This document shows, piece by piece, positions 1-5,111 of a DNA stretch of 5,111 nt (its first letter is position 1; each line of letters starts with the position of its first letter). The translations under genes were made by a program, and so were the position numbers. The stretch covers positions 1-5,111 of the forward strand of contig PLYB01000125.1 in the NCBI GenBank assembly GCA_003151655.1. Reading direction: 5' to 3'. The notes under the pieces are model-generated. The model searched no databases, was not told where the DNA came from, and saw only the letters and a list, made by a program, of their open reading frames with translations. This DNA comes from Gallionellaceae bacterium. Its GTDB lineage: Bacteria > Pseudomonadota > Gammaproteobacteria > Burkholderiales > Gallionellaceae.

Positions 1-597
1 TGGAAGTTTTTCGGCAACCTGATGGATGCAGGCAAAGTCACCCTGTGCGGCGAAGAAAGTTTCGGCACCAGCTCCGATCATGTACGCGAAAAAGATGGTC
101 TGTGGGCAGTATTGTTCTGGCTCAACATTCTCGCTGCGCGCAAGCAATCGGTAGAAGCTATCGTGCGTGAACATTGGGCTAAGTATGGCCGTAATTTTTA
201 TTCGCGTTATGACTACGAAGGCTTGCCCACCGAGGCGGCAAATGGCGTAATGCAACTTCTGCGTGAGAACTTCACCGCGCTCACCGGAAGACAGTTCGGC
301 AAGTACACAGTAAAAAGTTGCGACGACTTCTGCTATACCGATCCAGTCGACGGCAGCGTGAGCAAAAACCAAGGCATCCGCATCCTTTTCACCGACGGTT
401 CGCGCATCATCTTTCGCCTCTCCGGTACGGGCACTGAAGGAGCAACCCTGCGGCTGTATCTGGAAGCGTTCGAAGCTAATGCAACATTACATCATCTTGA
501 TGCTCAAGTTGCGCTGGCTGAATTAATTCAGATTGCAATGCAGGTTTCAGAATTGAAGCAACGCACGGGACGGGAAAAACCGACGGTGATAACCTAA
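1..597 (+). CDS. pgm: Phosphoglucomutase (alpha-D-glucose-specific, PGM1-like), 3' part only
   Basis: This is the C-terminal 198 codons of a phosphoglucomutase; the reading frame is open from base 1 and the start lies outside the window. The enzyme interconverts glucose 1-phosphate and glucose 6-phosphate in the cytoplasm, linking glycolysis to glycogen and sugar-nucleotide synthesis. Two family motifs are visible. The sugar-binding loop CGEESFGTSSDHVREKDG is at visible residues 16-33. The C-terminal phosphate-binding loop RLSGTGTEGATLRLYLE starts near visible residue 139. Both match the eukaryote-like PGM1 class rather than the E. coli Pgm class, whose loop differs. The family is usually about 545 residues, so roughly the last third is present, and the active-site serine and metal-binding loop are missing only because of the window edge. 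The gene ends in TAA and converges on the minus-strand operon. I see no functional link to nifE beyond proximity. Confidence 0.95.
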   Translation, partial: WKFFGNLMDAGKVTLCGEESFGTSSDHVREKDGLWAVLFWLNILAARKQSVEAIVREHWAKYGRNFYSRYDYEGLPTEAANGVMQLLRENFTALTGRQFGKYTVKSCDDFCYTDPVDGSVSKNQGIRILFTDGSRIIFRLSGTGTEGATLRLYLEAFEANATLHHLDAQVALAELIQIAMQVSELKQRTGREKPTVIT

Positions 598-648
598 GAC
601 GGATGAGCCGGAACCAAAAAGTTTACCCGAAACACTGAATGGCTTTGC

Positions 649-768
649 CTTCCCCCTGACAAGGGGGGAATGAGGGGGGGTTGTTTTTCGTCTTCCATCA
701 CGATCAAAATCCAACCCCTCCCAGCCTCCCCCCGTTCGGCAAGCTCAGGATAGGCTTGTCAGGGGAGG
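649..768. repeat. Long imperfect inverted repeat, possible bidirectional terminator
   Basis: The left arm (649-683) reads CCTTCCCCCTGACAAGG followed by G-rich sequence ending GGGGTTG. The right arm (711-768) is its approximate reverse complement: CCAACCCCTCCC, then a C run, then CTTGTCAGGGGAGG. The loop is about 27 bases. The left arm also contains its own small hairpin, TTCCCCC-loop-GGGGGAA (650-670), with a T-rich run TTGTTTTT at 681-688. That placement could end transcription of the phosphoglucomutase gene, and the large stem could serve both convergent units. Similar C-rich/G-rich intergenic elements with a TGACAAG core are familiar to me from betaproteobacterial genomes, but I cannot confirm copy number here. 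The terminator role is inference, because the T-run does not directly follow the small stem. Confidence 0.6.
734..754. repeat. 21-base insert inside the right arm of the inverted repeat
   Basis: Aligning the two arms of the surrounding inverted repeat shows 21 extra bases in the right arm, between the C run ending at 733 and CTTGTCAGGGG beginning at 755. The left arm has no counterpart. The insert has the core TTCGGCAAGCTCAGG, which resembles a short dispersed repeat (TTCG-CAAGCTCAGG type) common in many proteobacterial intergenic regions. Removing it would restore the match between the arms, which suggests a nested or recombined repeat. That it is a mobile or dispersed element is inference. 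Confidence 0.45.
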
Positions 769-839
769 TGCAGAATATGCTGTCATGTTATCGAGGTTAG
801 ATAGTTTGTGCGGTGGGCGGATGGTGTTGACTCGACAGC

Positions 840-2687
840 TTATCCTTTCGATTGAGTTCGTAGCCACTCCAATCCGCCGCTTTGTTGCCAGATATCCAGA
901 TAGTCTTCGCGGTAAAACCAGGCTTCATCCTTCCCGCCTACTTGCACTCTGCCTTCCATGAGCGCCGGGCGGCGCGGCTTGGGATTGATTAGCATTTTGT
1001 AAACTTCGGGGTAGTCTTGTCTTGCCTGTTTGAGAGTGGTTGCGGCTTCACTTTCTCTACCGGCCATCAGCAATGCAAGGGCGTGGCCGTATTGTGTGGC
1101 GGCCATGTCGCGGGGGTAGTGTTCGGCGAGATTGACTGCCGCATCAAGGCGGCCTTGGCGCAAATAGTGATGCAGCAAGTCTTCGCGCATTCCCTGATTG
1201 TCATTCGGGTTGAGCGTGAGTACCAGCCACTCCATCAGATTGACAGCTTCTTTTAGATTGTCGTGCGCTTCGAAATACTGGGCAAGTGCTGAGACCATGC
1301 GCAAGGGGTTGCGATTTTCCAAATACATCCACTCAAGCCGGAGACCTTCTGCTTTATTCTGTTTCAGGATGAGGCGCAACAGAGCGTTGCTATGTCGCAT
1401 CAGCGGCAAAAGAATTTTTTGGGAAAAGCCGGGGAAGGGTTGCATTCCTTCGTCCAGCGCGAGAAATAGTTCGACAACCACTTCAAAACTTTGCCATGCC
1501 AGCGGATTTTTCTCCAGCCAAGTCAGCCATGGACGTGCATTCTGCCAATCAATTCCGATGTACTCGGCGGTGAATACGCTGAAAATTTCTTCCCATTCAG
1601 TATGCAGCTTTTGTAAGCGTGCATCCGGTAGCAGCGGCCCGGCGCTGCCGTCTTTTGGCCTGAGCTGATAGTGACTTGTGGGGGCGGGCATTGCATCGAT
1701 AAGCCGCGACAATTGTCCAAGTGCCGGAATGTTGTCTTGCACGATGTCCAACATGGCACTGCCCATGTCGGTCATCGACTGTTGCAGAAACTCAATCAAC
1801 TCTGCATTTTCTGCATGATTGTCGCGTGACAATCGCGCTATCCAGAATTTGGCACGCTCTGCCGCACGCTCATGTTCACCTTGTCCGTGGAGCAGCACGA
1901 CTTCAAGATGCGCAAGCGAAGGGTCATTGGGAACCAGCCGTTGAATTTCCTGAAACAGCGACCACGCGCGCGGATAATCGCCTTTGTCGGAGTGGATACA
2001 GCAGATGCGCTGCATGGCGGCAGCACGCAGATGTTTATCCGGGGCTTGCAGTCCTTTTTCCAGCAGACGATTTTTCTTTACGGTGTTGCCCAGATTGCTG
2101 TAACCGTCCAACAATAAATCAAAAGCGTATTCCGCTCGCGCATCCAATTTTTCAATATGTGCAAATAAACCTTCCAGCAATTTGACGGCATCTTTGCTTC
2201 TTCCCTGGTCCATCCATGTGCGGGCAACAAAAGACAGCTCATCAAGATCCATGTAAGTGTAGGGTAATTCAGCAAACTGCTTGGCCGGAATCTGATTCAG
2301 CACATGCAGTAACATACTGAGGTTTTGTATGCCTTGCTCGAATGATTCGGCAGCAAGGCAACAGTGTTTGTATTTTAGGTTGGAGCCGCAGGGACAGGGC
2401 TGATTGCGTTCCGGTTTGGGCAAGGGGCTTGGACGAAAACGATTGTCAGGCAAAGGCGTTTTGTTCCAGATCGTCCGAGCCATGTTGTACAAAAATCCCT
2501 GCCGCGCGTGCTCAATGTCCGGTAACTGTCCGATTAAATTCGGGATGAAAACCGGCGCAGTTTTTTTAAACCAGTCAATAAATGATTCCGGGTTTTGAGT
2601 GCGGATGATGTGTGTTGCGCAGGCATCCAGCAAAAAGCCGAGATCATTTGCCACATCTTCAATTTCAGCTTCTGTTAATTTATTCAT
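840..2687 (-). CDS. SEC-C motif protein with TPR-like helical repeats, function unknown
   Basis: This 615-residue, probably cytoplasmic protein has no visible signal peptide or membrane segment. Residues 1-90 are a helical N-terminal part without a motif I recognise. Residues 97-110 (PCPCGSNLKYKHCC) form a SEC-C zinc-binding motif, with C98, C100, C109 and C110 in CxC-x8-CC spacing as at the SecA C-terminus. After it come long stretches of paired amphipathic helices resembling TPRs, clearest at about 160-285 and 475-565. The C-terminus has the compact motif GGKDEAWFYREDYLDIWQ (584-601), probably conserved in relatives. The SEC-C motif often causes such proteins to be mislabelled as SecA, but there is no SecA ATPase domain. 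The ATG lies 4 bases after the stop of the HepT-like gene and has no good Shine-Dalgarno, so translation is probably coupled. TPR arrays usually bind proteins and SEC-C can bind ribosomes or proteins, so a binding or chaperone-like role with its operon partners is possible but unproven. Confidence 0.85.
   Translation of the reverse strand: MNKLTEAEIEDVANDLGFLLDACATHIIRTQNPESFIDWFKKTAPVFIPNLIGQLPDIEHARQGFLYNMARTIWNKTPLPDNRFRPSPLPKPERNQPCPCGSNLKYKHCCLAAESFEQGIQNLSMLLHVLNQIPAKQFAELPYTYMDLDELSFVARTWMDQGRSKDAVKLLEGLFAHIEKLDARAEYAFDLLLDGYSNLGNTVKKNRLLEKGLQAPDKHLRAAAMQRICCIHSDKGDYPRAWSLFQEIQRLVPNDPSLAHLEVVLLHGQGEHERAAERAKFWIARLSRDNHAENAELIEFLQQSMTDMGSAMLDIVQDNIPALGQLSRLIDAMPAPTSHYQLRPKDGSAGPLLPDARLQKLHTEWEEIFSVFTAEYIGIDWQNARPWLTWLEKNPLAWQSFEVVVELFLALDEGMQPFPGFSQKILLPLMRHSNALLRLILKQNKAEGLRLEWMYLENRNPLRMVSALAQYFEAHDNLKEAVNLMEWLVLTLNPNDNQGMREDLLHHYLRQGRLDAAVNLAEHYPRDMAATQYGHALALLMAGRESEAATTLKQARQDYPEVYKMLINPKPRRPALMEGRVQVGGKDEAWFYREDYLDIWQQSGGLEWLRTQSKG
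2358..2399 (-). other. SEC-C zinc-binding motif within the 615-residue protein
   Basis: The codons for residues 97-110 encode PCPCGSNLKYKHCC. Cysteines at 98, 100, 109 and 110 (with His108 adjacent) fit the CxC-x8-(H/C)C zinc knuckle of the SEC-C family. All expected metal ligands are present, so the knuckle should be functional. Confidence 0.85.
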
Positions 2688-2691
2688 CGTT

Positions 2692-3168
2692 TTAGAAACC
2701 CGAACGCAAAATAGTACGGTAGTGATTCTCCAGTTTATCCAGCGTTTCGAACAACACGGGTGTCATCACAAGTACCGCATTCACATCGGCGGAAAACGAT
2801 TTGGCATTCTCAATGTACTCGTGCGTGAGCCGATTTCGGATGGTGCGGAGTTCAACCATTTGCTCGGACGGGATGCTTAAAATGCCCGCGCGTTCTGCCA
2901 CTGAAAAATTTTCCAATGCGGTGCCGACATGTTCACCCACGGCTTCCAGCCATAATCTGAGTACTTTGTCGGAAAGGTAATCCTGAAATTTGCCGAAACG
3001 GGCGCAGAAGGCGCTTACCCGCTCTTTTTTCATTTCATCCGACTCAAGGTTACGCACCCATTGTTCGTCGATTGTTTCTTTCGAAATCCAACCGTAGGAA
3101 AAGAGCAACTCATGGCGAACTCTTTCGCAATGGCGCAATGCCACTTCCAGGCGTTCTTTGCTATTCAT
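2692..3168 (-). CDS. HepT-like HEPN-domain protein (probable toxin RNase)
   Basis: This 158-residue, mainly alpha-helical protein carries RNRLTHEY at residues 111-118, an exact RX4HXY HEPN motif with R111, H116 and Y118. In characterised HepT proteins the Arg and His form the RNase site and the Tyr is modified by the MntA partner. A second conserved-looking segment, ARFGKFQDYLSDKVLR (56-71), is typical of HEPN-like proteins paired with minimal nucleotidyltransferases. The gene overlaps the upstream nucleotidyltransferase by 4 bases (ATGA), the tight coupling expected of a toxin-antitoxin pair. It is followed 4 bases later by the SEC-C gene. All motif residues are intact, so the protein is probably active. 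The family assignment rests on the motif, size and neighbour. That it is a toxin is inference, since some HEPN/nucleotidyltransferase pairs have other or unknown roles. Confidence 0.78.
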   Translation of the reverse strand: MNSKERLEVALRHCERVRHELLFSYGWISKETIDEQWVRNLESDEMKKERVSAFCARFGKFQDYLSDKVLRLWLEAVGEHVGTALENFSVAERAGILSIPSEQMVELRTIRNRLTHEYIENAKSFSADVNAVLVMTPVLFETLDKLENHYRTILRSGF

Positions 3169-3464
3169 AACGGAATGCCCCGCATCCCTTCCTGATGTAT
3201 CAGCTCGTCGGATGTGGCATCGTCCTGAACGACGACATCAATAGGAAAAATATCACCCAGCTTGGCGCAAATTCGGGCAGATAATTTTTGTGATTTCTCC
3301 TGGTGCAAGGGATCAATTCCGCGAATTTGAACATGCAAATCAATATCGCCGCCCCGCTTGGAATCGTCTGCGCGCGACCCGAATAGCCGGACAGTGGATT
3401 GCTCGCCGAATATTTCACGGGTTGCATCCACGATGGCAGAGCGTTGTCGTTGCGTGATTCTCAT
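3165..3464 (-). CDS. MntA-like minimal nucleotidyltransferase (probable antitoxin)
   Basis: This 99-residue protein is a minimal DNA polymerase beta-fold nucleotidyltransferase. Residues 27-43 read LFGSRADDSKRGGDIDL, giving the GS-x9-DxD signature with metal-binding D40 and D42. The strand PIDVVVQDD (74-82) supplies the likely third carboxylate, D76. Characterised MntA antitoxins transfer AMP groups onto the tyrosine of the HepT RX4HXY motif and so silence the RNase. The adjacent gene has exactly that motif, so the same chemistry is a reasonable expectation. The length is normal for the group and nothing appears truncated. It is the first gene of a three-gene minus-strand operon, with a weak GGGA ribosome site just before the ATG and a promoter candidate about 40-65 bases upstream. 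The GS-to-DxD spacing is one residue shorter than the x10 usually quoted, which is a normal family variation. Confidence 0.85.
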   Translation of the reverse strand: MRITQRQRSAIVDATREIFGEQSTVRLFGSRADDSKRGGDIDLHVQIRGIDPLHQEKSQKLSARICAKLGDIFPIDVVVQDDATSDELIHQEGMRGIPL

Positions 3465-3501
3465 TTAATTCCCAGATTGGGCTGCGATCAAAGTGTGGTG
3501 G

Positions 3502-3530
3502 AGTTTATGGGGTTGGGGGTTTACGGTCAA
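3502..3530 (-). promoter_or_regulatory. Sigma-70-type promoter candidate for the three-gene operon
   Basis: On the minus strand, TTGACC (3530-3525, five of six bases of the -35 consensus) is followed after exactly 17 bases by TAAACT (3507-3502, four of six bases of the -10 consensus). Transcription would start near 3495, giving a leader of about 30 bases before the nucleotidyltransferase ATG. Spacing and position are good, and the -10 is moderate. No operator palindrome is obvious around it. Confidence 0.5.
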
Positions 3531-3563
3531 CTATTTGGTGGCGCTATCATAATTGTTGCATCT

Positions 3564-3579
3564 TGTCGGGTTTGCTACA
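3564..3579 (+). promoter_or_regulatory. NifA upstream activator sequence
   Basis: TGTCGGGTTTGCTACA is a perfect TGT-N10-ACA NifA binding site. Its centre is about 77 bases before the predicted transcription start of nifE, close to the normal range for NifA enhancers. Together with the -24/-12 promoter downstream it implies induction of nifE under nitrogen-limited, low-oxygen conditions. Confidence 0.8.
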
Positions 3580-3605
3580 AGTTTGCACGACATAAAATTC
3601 TTTGA

Positions 3606-3618
3606 AATCAAGCGGCTG
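3606..3618 (+). promoter_or_regulatory. Probable IHF site between NifA site and promoter
   Basis: AATCAAGCGGCTG matches the IHF consensus WATCAANNNNTTR at all fixed positions but one (C for the first T of TTR). It lies between the NifA site and the sigma-54 promoter, where IHF bends DNA in other nif promoters. The match is short, so the site remains a candidate. Confidence 0.45.
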
Positions 3619-3622
3619 ATTC

Positions 3623-3637
3623 TGGCACGGCAATTGC
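3623..3637 (+). promoter_or_regulatory. Sigma-54 (-24/-12) promoter of nifE
   Basis: TGGCACGGCAATTGC contains the -24 element TGGCAC and the -12 element TTGC with exactly 10 bases between the invariant GG and GC. This is a consensus RpoN promoter. Counting 12 bases on from the C of GC puts the transcription start near 3649, only about 15-24 bases before the possible nifE starts. Together with the NifA site at 3564-3579 it makes nifE a NifA/RpoN-controlled unit with its own promoter rather than only a part of an upstream nif operon. Confidence 0.9.
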
Positions 3638-3641
3638 GAAT

Positions 3642-3647
3642 AGGAGG
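3642..3647 (+). promoter_or_regulatory. AGGAGG sequence before nifE, oddly placed for a ribosome site
   Basis: A perfect AGGAGG lies 16 bases before the GTG at 3664 and 25 before the ATG at 3673, both longer than the usual 5-10. Its best spacing (12 bases) is to an out-of-frame ATG at 3660. It also falls at about -7 to -2 relative to the start predicted from the sigma-54 promoter, so it may not be transcribed at all. Its role as the nifE ribosome site is therefore uncertain. Confidence 0.4.
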
Positions 3648-3672
3648 GTGTCGTTACCTATGAGTGAATGCC

Positions 3673-5079
3673 ATGCAAGCCAAGGAAGTCGCCGAGTTAC
3701 TCAACGAACCGGCGTGCACACATAACACCAAGTCGAAATCGGGCTGCGCGCGACCCAAGCCGGGAGCGACGGCGGGGGGCTGTTCGTTTGACGGCGCGCA
3801 GATCGCGCTGCTGCCGATTGCCGATGTGGCGCATATCGTACACGGGCCAATTGCTTGCGCGGGTAGTTCCTGGGACAACCGGGGTACTCGCTCTTCCGGG
3901 CCGACTTTGTATCGCATCGGTATGACCACCGATCTCACCGAACAAGATGTGATCATGGGACGCGGCGAGAAGCGTTTGTTCCATGCCATCAAACAGGCGG
4001 TAGAAAGTTATTCTCCCAAAGCGGTTTTTGTTTACAACACCTGCGTGCCCGCGCTCACCGGCGACGACATCGGTGCCGTATGCAAAGCTGCGGCGGAAAA
4101 ATGCGGCGTGCCGGTGGTGCCGGTGGATTGCGCCGGTTTTTACGGCACCAAGAATCTGGGCAACCGCATCGCGGGTGAGGCGATGTTCAAATATGTGGTG
4201 GGCACTGCCGAGCCGTTGCCAGTGCTACCCGAGTCGCAACGACCCGGTATCACCGTACACGATGTGAACCTGATCGGCGAATACAACATCGCGGGCGAGT
4301 TCTGGAATGTGTTGCCGCTGTTCGACGAACTCGGTTTGCGCATTCTGTGTACTCTTTCCGGCGACGCGCGTTTTCACGATGTGCAGACCATGCATCGCGC
4401 CGAAGCGAGCATGGTGGTGTGCGCCAAAGCGCTGCTTAACGTGGCGCGCAAACTCCAGACCGATTACAAAATCCCCTATTTTGAAGGCAGCTTTTACGGT
4501 GTGACCGACACCTCGCAAGCCTTCCGCGATTTCGCACGCTTGCTGAATGATGCGTCGCTGAGCGAGCGCACCGAAGCGCTGATCGCACGCGAAGAAGCGA
4601 AGATCAATGCCGCGCTTGATCCTTGGCGCGACAGGTTGCGCGGCAAGCGCGTGCTGCTCTACACCGGCGGCGTTAAGTCATGGTCGATTGTTTCCGCCTT
4701 GCAGGACTTGGGCATGGAAGTGGTCGCCACCGGTACCAACAAATCCACCGAAGAAGACAAAGCGCGCATCCGCGAAATCATGGGCGACAAGACCAAGATG
4801 ATCACCGATGGCAGTCCCAAGGCATTGCTCGGTGCAGTGAAAGAATATCAGGCCGACATTCTGATCGCCGGTGGCCGCAATTTGTATAACGCGATGAAAG
4901 CCAGAATCCCGTTCCTCGACATCAATCAGGAACGCGAATTCGGTTACGAAGGCTACAGCGGCATGATCGAGCTCGCACGCCAACTTGCGCTGACGATGCA
5001 GAGCCCGGTGTGGCAGGCGGTGCGCAAACCAGCACCGTGGGCGAAGGCGTCTGTGCCCGGCATTGAATTGGGAGCGTGA
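3673..5079 (+). CDS. nifE: Nitrogenase FeMo-cofactor scaffold protein NifE
   Basis: NifE pairs with NifN as the alpha2-beta2 scaffold on which the NifB-made cluster matures into FeMo-cofactor before transfer to NifDK. The protein matches Azotobacter vinelandii NifE over its whole length, including CSFDGAQIALLP, HGPIACAGSSWDNRGTRSSG, GFYGTKNLGNRIAGEAM, VNLIGEYNIAGEFW and FLDINQEREFGY. I chose the ATG at 3673 (468 residues). It aligns with the A. vinelandii start, and it places the cluster cysteines at 37, 62 and 124, with Cys250 near the cofactor site, exactly the Azotobacter numbering. An in-frame GTG at 3664 would add three residues and cannot be excluded. No key residue is missing. The gene sits directly behind a NifA/sigma-54 promoter and one base before the next gene, so it probably heads an operon. 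Its usual upstream neighbours nifH, nifD and nifK are not here. Instead a toxin-antitoxin-like operon is divergent from it. Confidence 0.97.
   Translation: MQAKEVAELLNEPACTHNTKSKSGCARPKPGATAGGCSFDGAQIALLPIADVAHIVHGPIACAGSSWDNRGTRSSGPTLYRIGMTTDLTEQDVIMGRGEKRLFHAIKQAVESYSPKAVFVYNTCVPALTGDDIGAVCKAAAEKCGVPVVPVDCAGFYGTKNLGNRIAGEAMFKYVVGTAEPLPVLPESQRPGITVHDVNLIGEYNIAGEFWNVLPLFDELGLRILCTLSGDARFHDVQTMHRAEASMVVCAKALLNVARKLQTDYKIPYFEGSFYGVTDTSQAFRDFARLLNDASLSERTEALIAREEAKINAALDPWRDRLRGKRVLLYTGGVKSWSIVSALQDLGMEVVATGTNKSTEEDKARIREIMGDKTKMITDGSPKALLGAVKEYQADILIAGGRNLYNAMKARIPFLDINQEREFGYEGYSGMIELARQLALTMQSPVWQAVRKPAPWAKASVPGIELGA
5070..5074 (+). promoter_or_regulatory. Ribosome binding site of the gene after nifE
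   Basis: GGGAG within the last codons of nifE lies 6 bases before the ATG at 5081. It is well spaced and supports that ATG as the start of the next gene. Confidence 0.55.
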
Positions 5080-5080
5080 C

Positions 5081-5111
5081 ATGGAACATGGTTCGATACA
5101 TTTTCCGTTCG
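5081..5111 (+). CDS. Start of the next gene in the nifE operon, cut by window end
   Basis: An ATG one base after the nifE stop, preceded by a well-placed GGGAG, opens a frame of ten codons (MEHGSIHFPF) to the window edge. From gene order in other diazotrophs nifN would be expected. These ten residues do not recall the NifN N-termini I know, but N-termini of this family vary and the piece is too short to decide. An alternative start, the ATG at 5089 in another frame, has a less suitable distance to the ribosome site. Confidence 0.5.
   Translation, partial: MEHGSIHFPF

Larger units (their letters stand above)
598..839. other. Convergent intergenic region without genes
   Basis: About 240 bases separate the stop of the phosphoglucomutase gene from the stop of the minus-strand SEC-C gene. 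I see no credible coding sequence. The middle (about 649-768) is a C-rich/G-rich inverted repeat described separately. The flanks 598-648 and 769-839 show no recognisable element. A region between two convergent stops is a natural place for a shared terminator. Confidence 0.7.

Noticed and set aside
1198..2185. Plus-strand open frames of about 155 residues across the SEC-C gene (1198-1668 and 1721-2185)
   Set aside because: They lie opposite a continuous 615-residue protein with recognisable motifs. Their translations are Ser/Cys/Arg-rich shadows without domains.
2358..2399. Labelling the 615-residue protein as SecA because of its SEC-C motif
   Set aside because: There is no Walker motif or SecA motor domain. 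The motif is internal near the N-terminus and is followed by TPR-like helices.
3546..3551. TATGAT on the minus strand as an alternative -10 box for the three-gene operon
   Set aside because: No -35-like hexamer occurs at 16-18 bases and there is no extended -10. The TTGACC-17-TAAACT pair nearer the gene is better.
3538..3559. A second sigma-54-like promoter, TGGCGC followed by TTGC, upstream of the NifA site
   Set aside because: The distance between GG and GC is 16 bases instead of 10, so RpoN would not recognise it.
3554..3569. A second NifA half-site beginning TGT at 3554
   Set aside because: The bases ten positions on are CGG rather than ACA, so it is not a TGT-N10-ACA site.
3660..3725. 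A frameshift at the nifE start making ATG 3660 the true start
   Set aside because: The frame from 3673 aligns residue by residue with Azotobacter NifE from its first methionine, including Cys37, so no correction is needed.
3654..3992. Minus-strand open frame of 112 residues over the nifE start, and similar antisense frames at 3697-3984, 4225-4518 and 4678-5082
   Set aside because: They are antisense to a clearly identified, conserved nifE. The translations show no domain features and no ribosome sites.

Overview
The window looks like chromosomal DNA from a nitrogen-fixing proteobacterium, tentatively a betaproteobacterium. NifE is very close to the Azotobacter-type protein, and it is preceded by a textbook NifA/sigma-54 promoter. 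The phosphoglucomutase is of the eukaryote-like (PGM1) class. The intergenic C-rich/G-rich repeats are of a kind I associate with betaproteobacteria. The taxonomic guess is inference only.

Layout from left to right: (1) the 3' end of a phosphoglucomutase gene on the + strand, cut by the window edge, ending at 597. (2) A convergent intergenic region, 598-839, holding a long C-rich/G-rich inverted repeat. One arm of the repeat is interrupted by a 21-base insert that itself resembles a dispersed repeat. (3) A compact three-gene operon on the - strand, read from 3464 down to 840: a small MntA-like nucleotidyltransferase, a HepT-like HEPN protein, and a 615-residue protein with a SEC-C zinc motif and TPR-like helices. 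The first two overlap by 4 bases (ATGA) and the last two are 4 bases apart. A sigma-70-type promoter candidate lies just upstream. (4) A divergent regulatory region, 3465-3663, carrying that promoter and, for the opposite strand, a NifA upstream activator sequence, a near-consensus IHF site and a perfect -24/-12 promoter. (5) A complete nifE on the + strand. (6) The first ten codons of a further gene one base after nifE.

The window therefore joins three separate jobs: sugar-phosphate metabolism, a probable toxin-antitoxin module with an unusual third partner, and FeMo-cofactor assembly. The most interesting part is the three-gene operon. The first two genes carry the signature motifs of the MntA/HepT system (AMP-transferring antitoxin, HEPN RNase toxin). 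The translationally coupled SEC-C/TPR gene is not part of the classical pair and could be an added component. A second point of interest is the nifE start region. The only strong Shine-Dalgarno sequence lies between the -12 element and the predicted transcription start, so it may not be in the mRNA.
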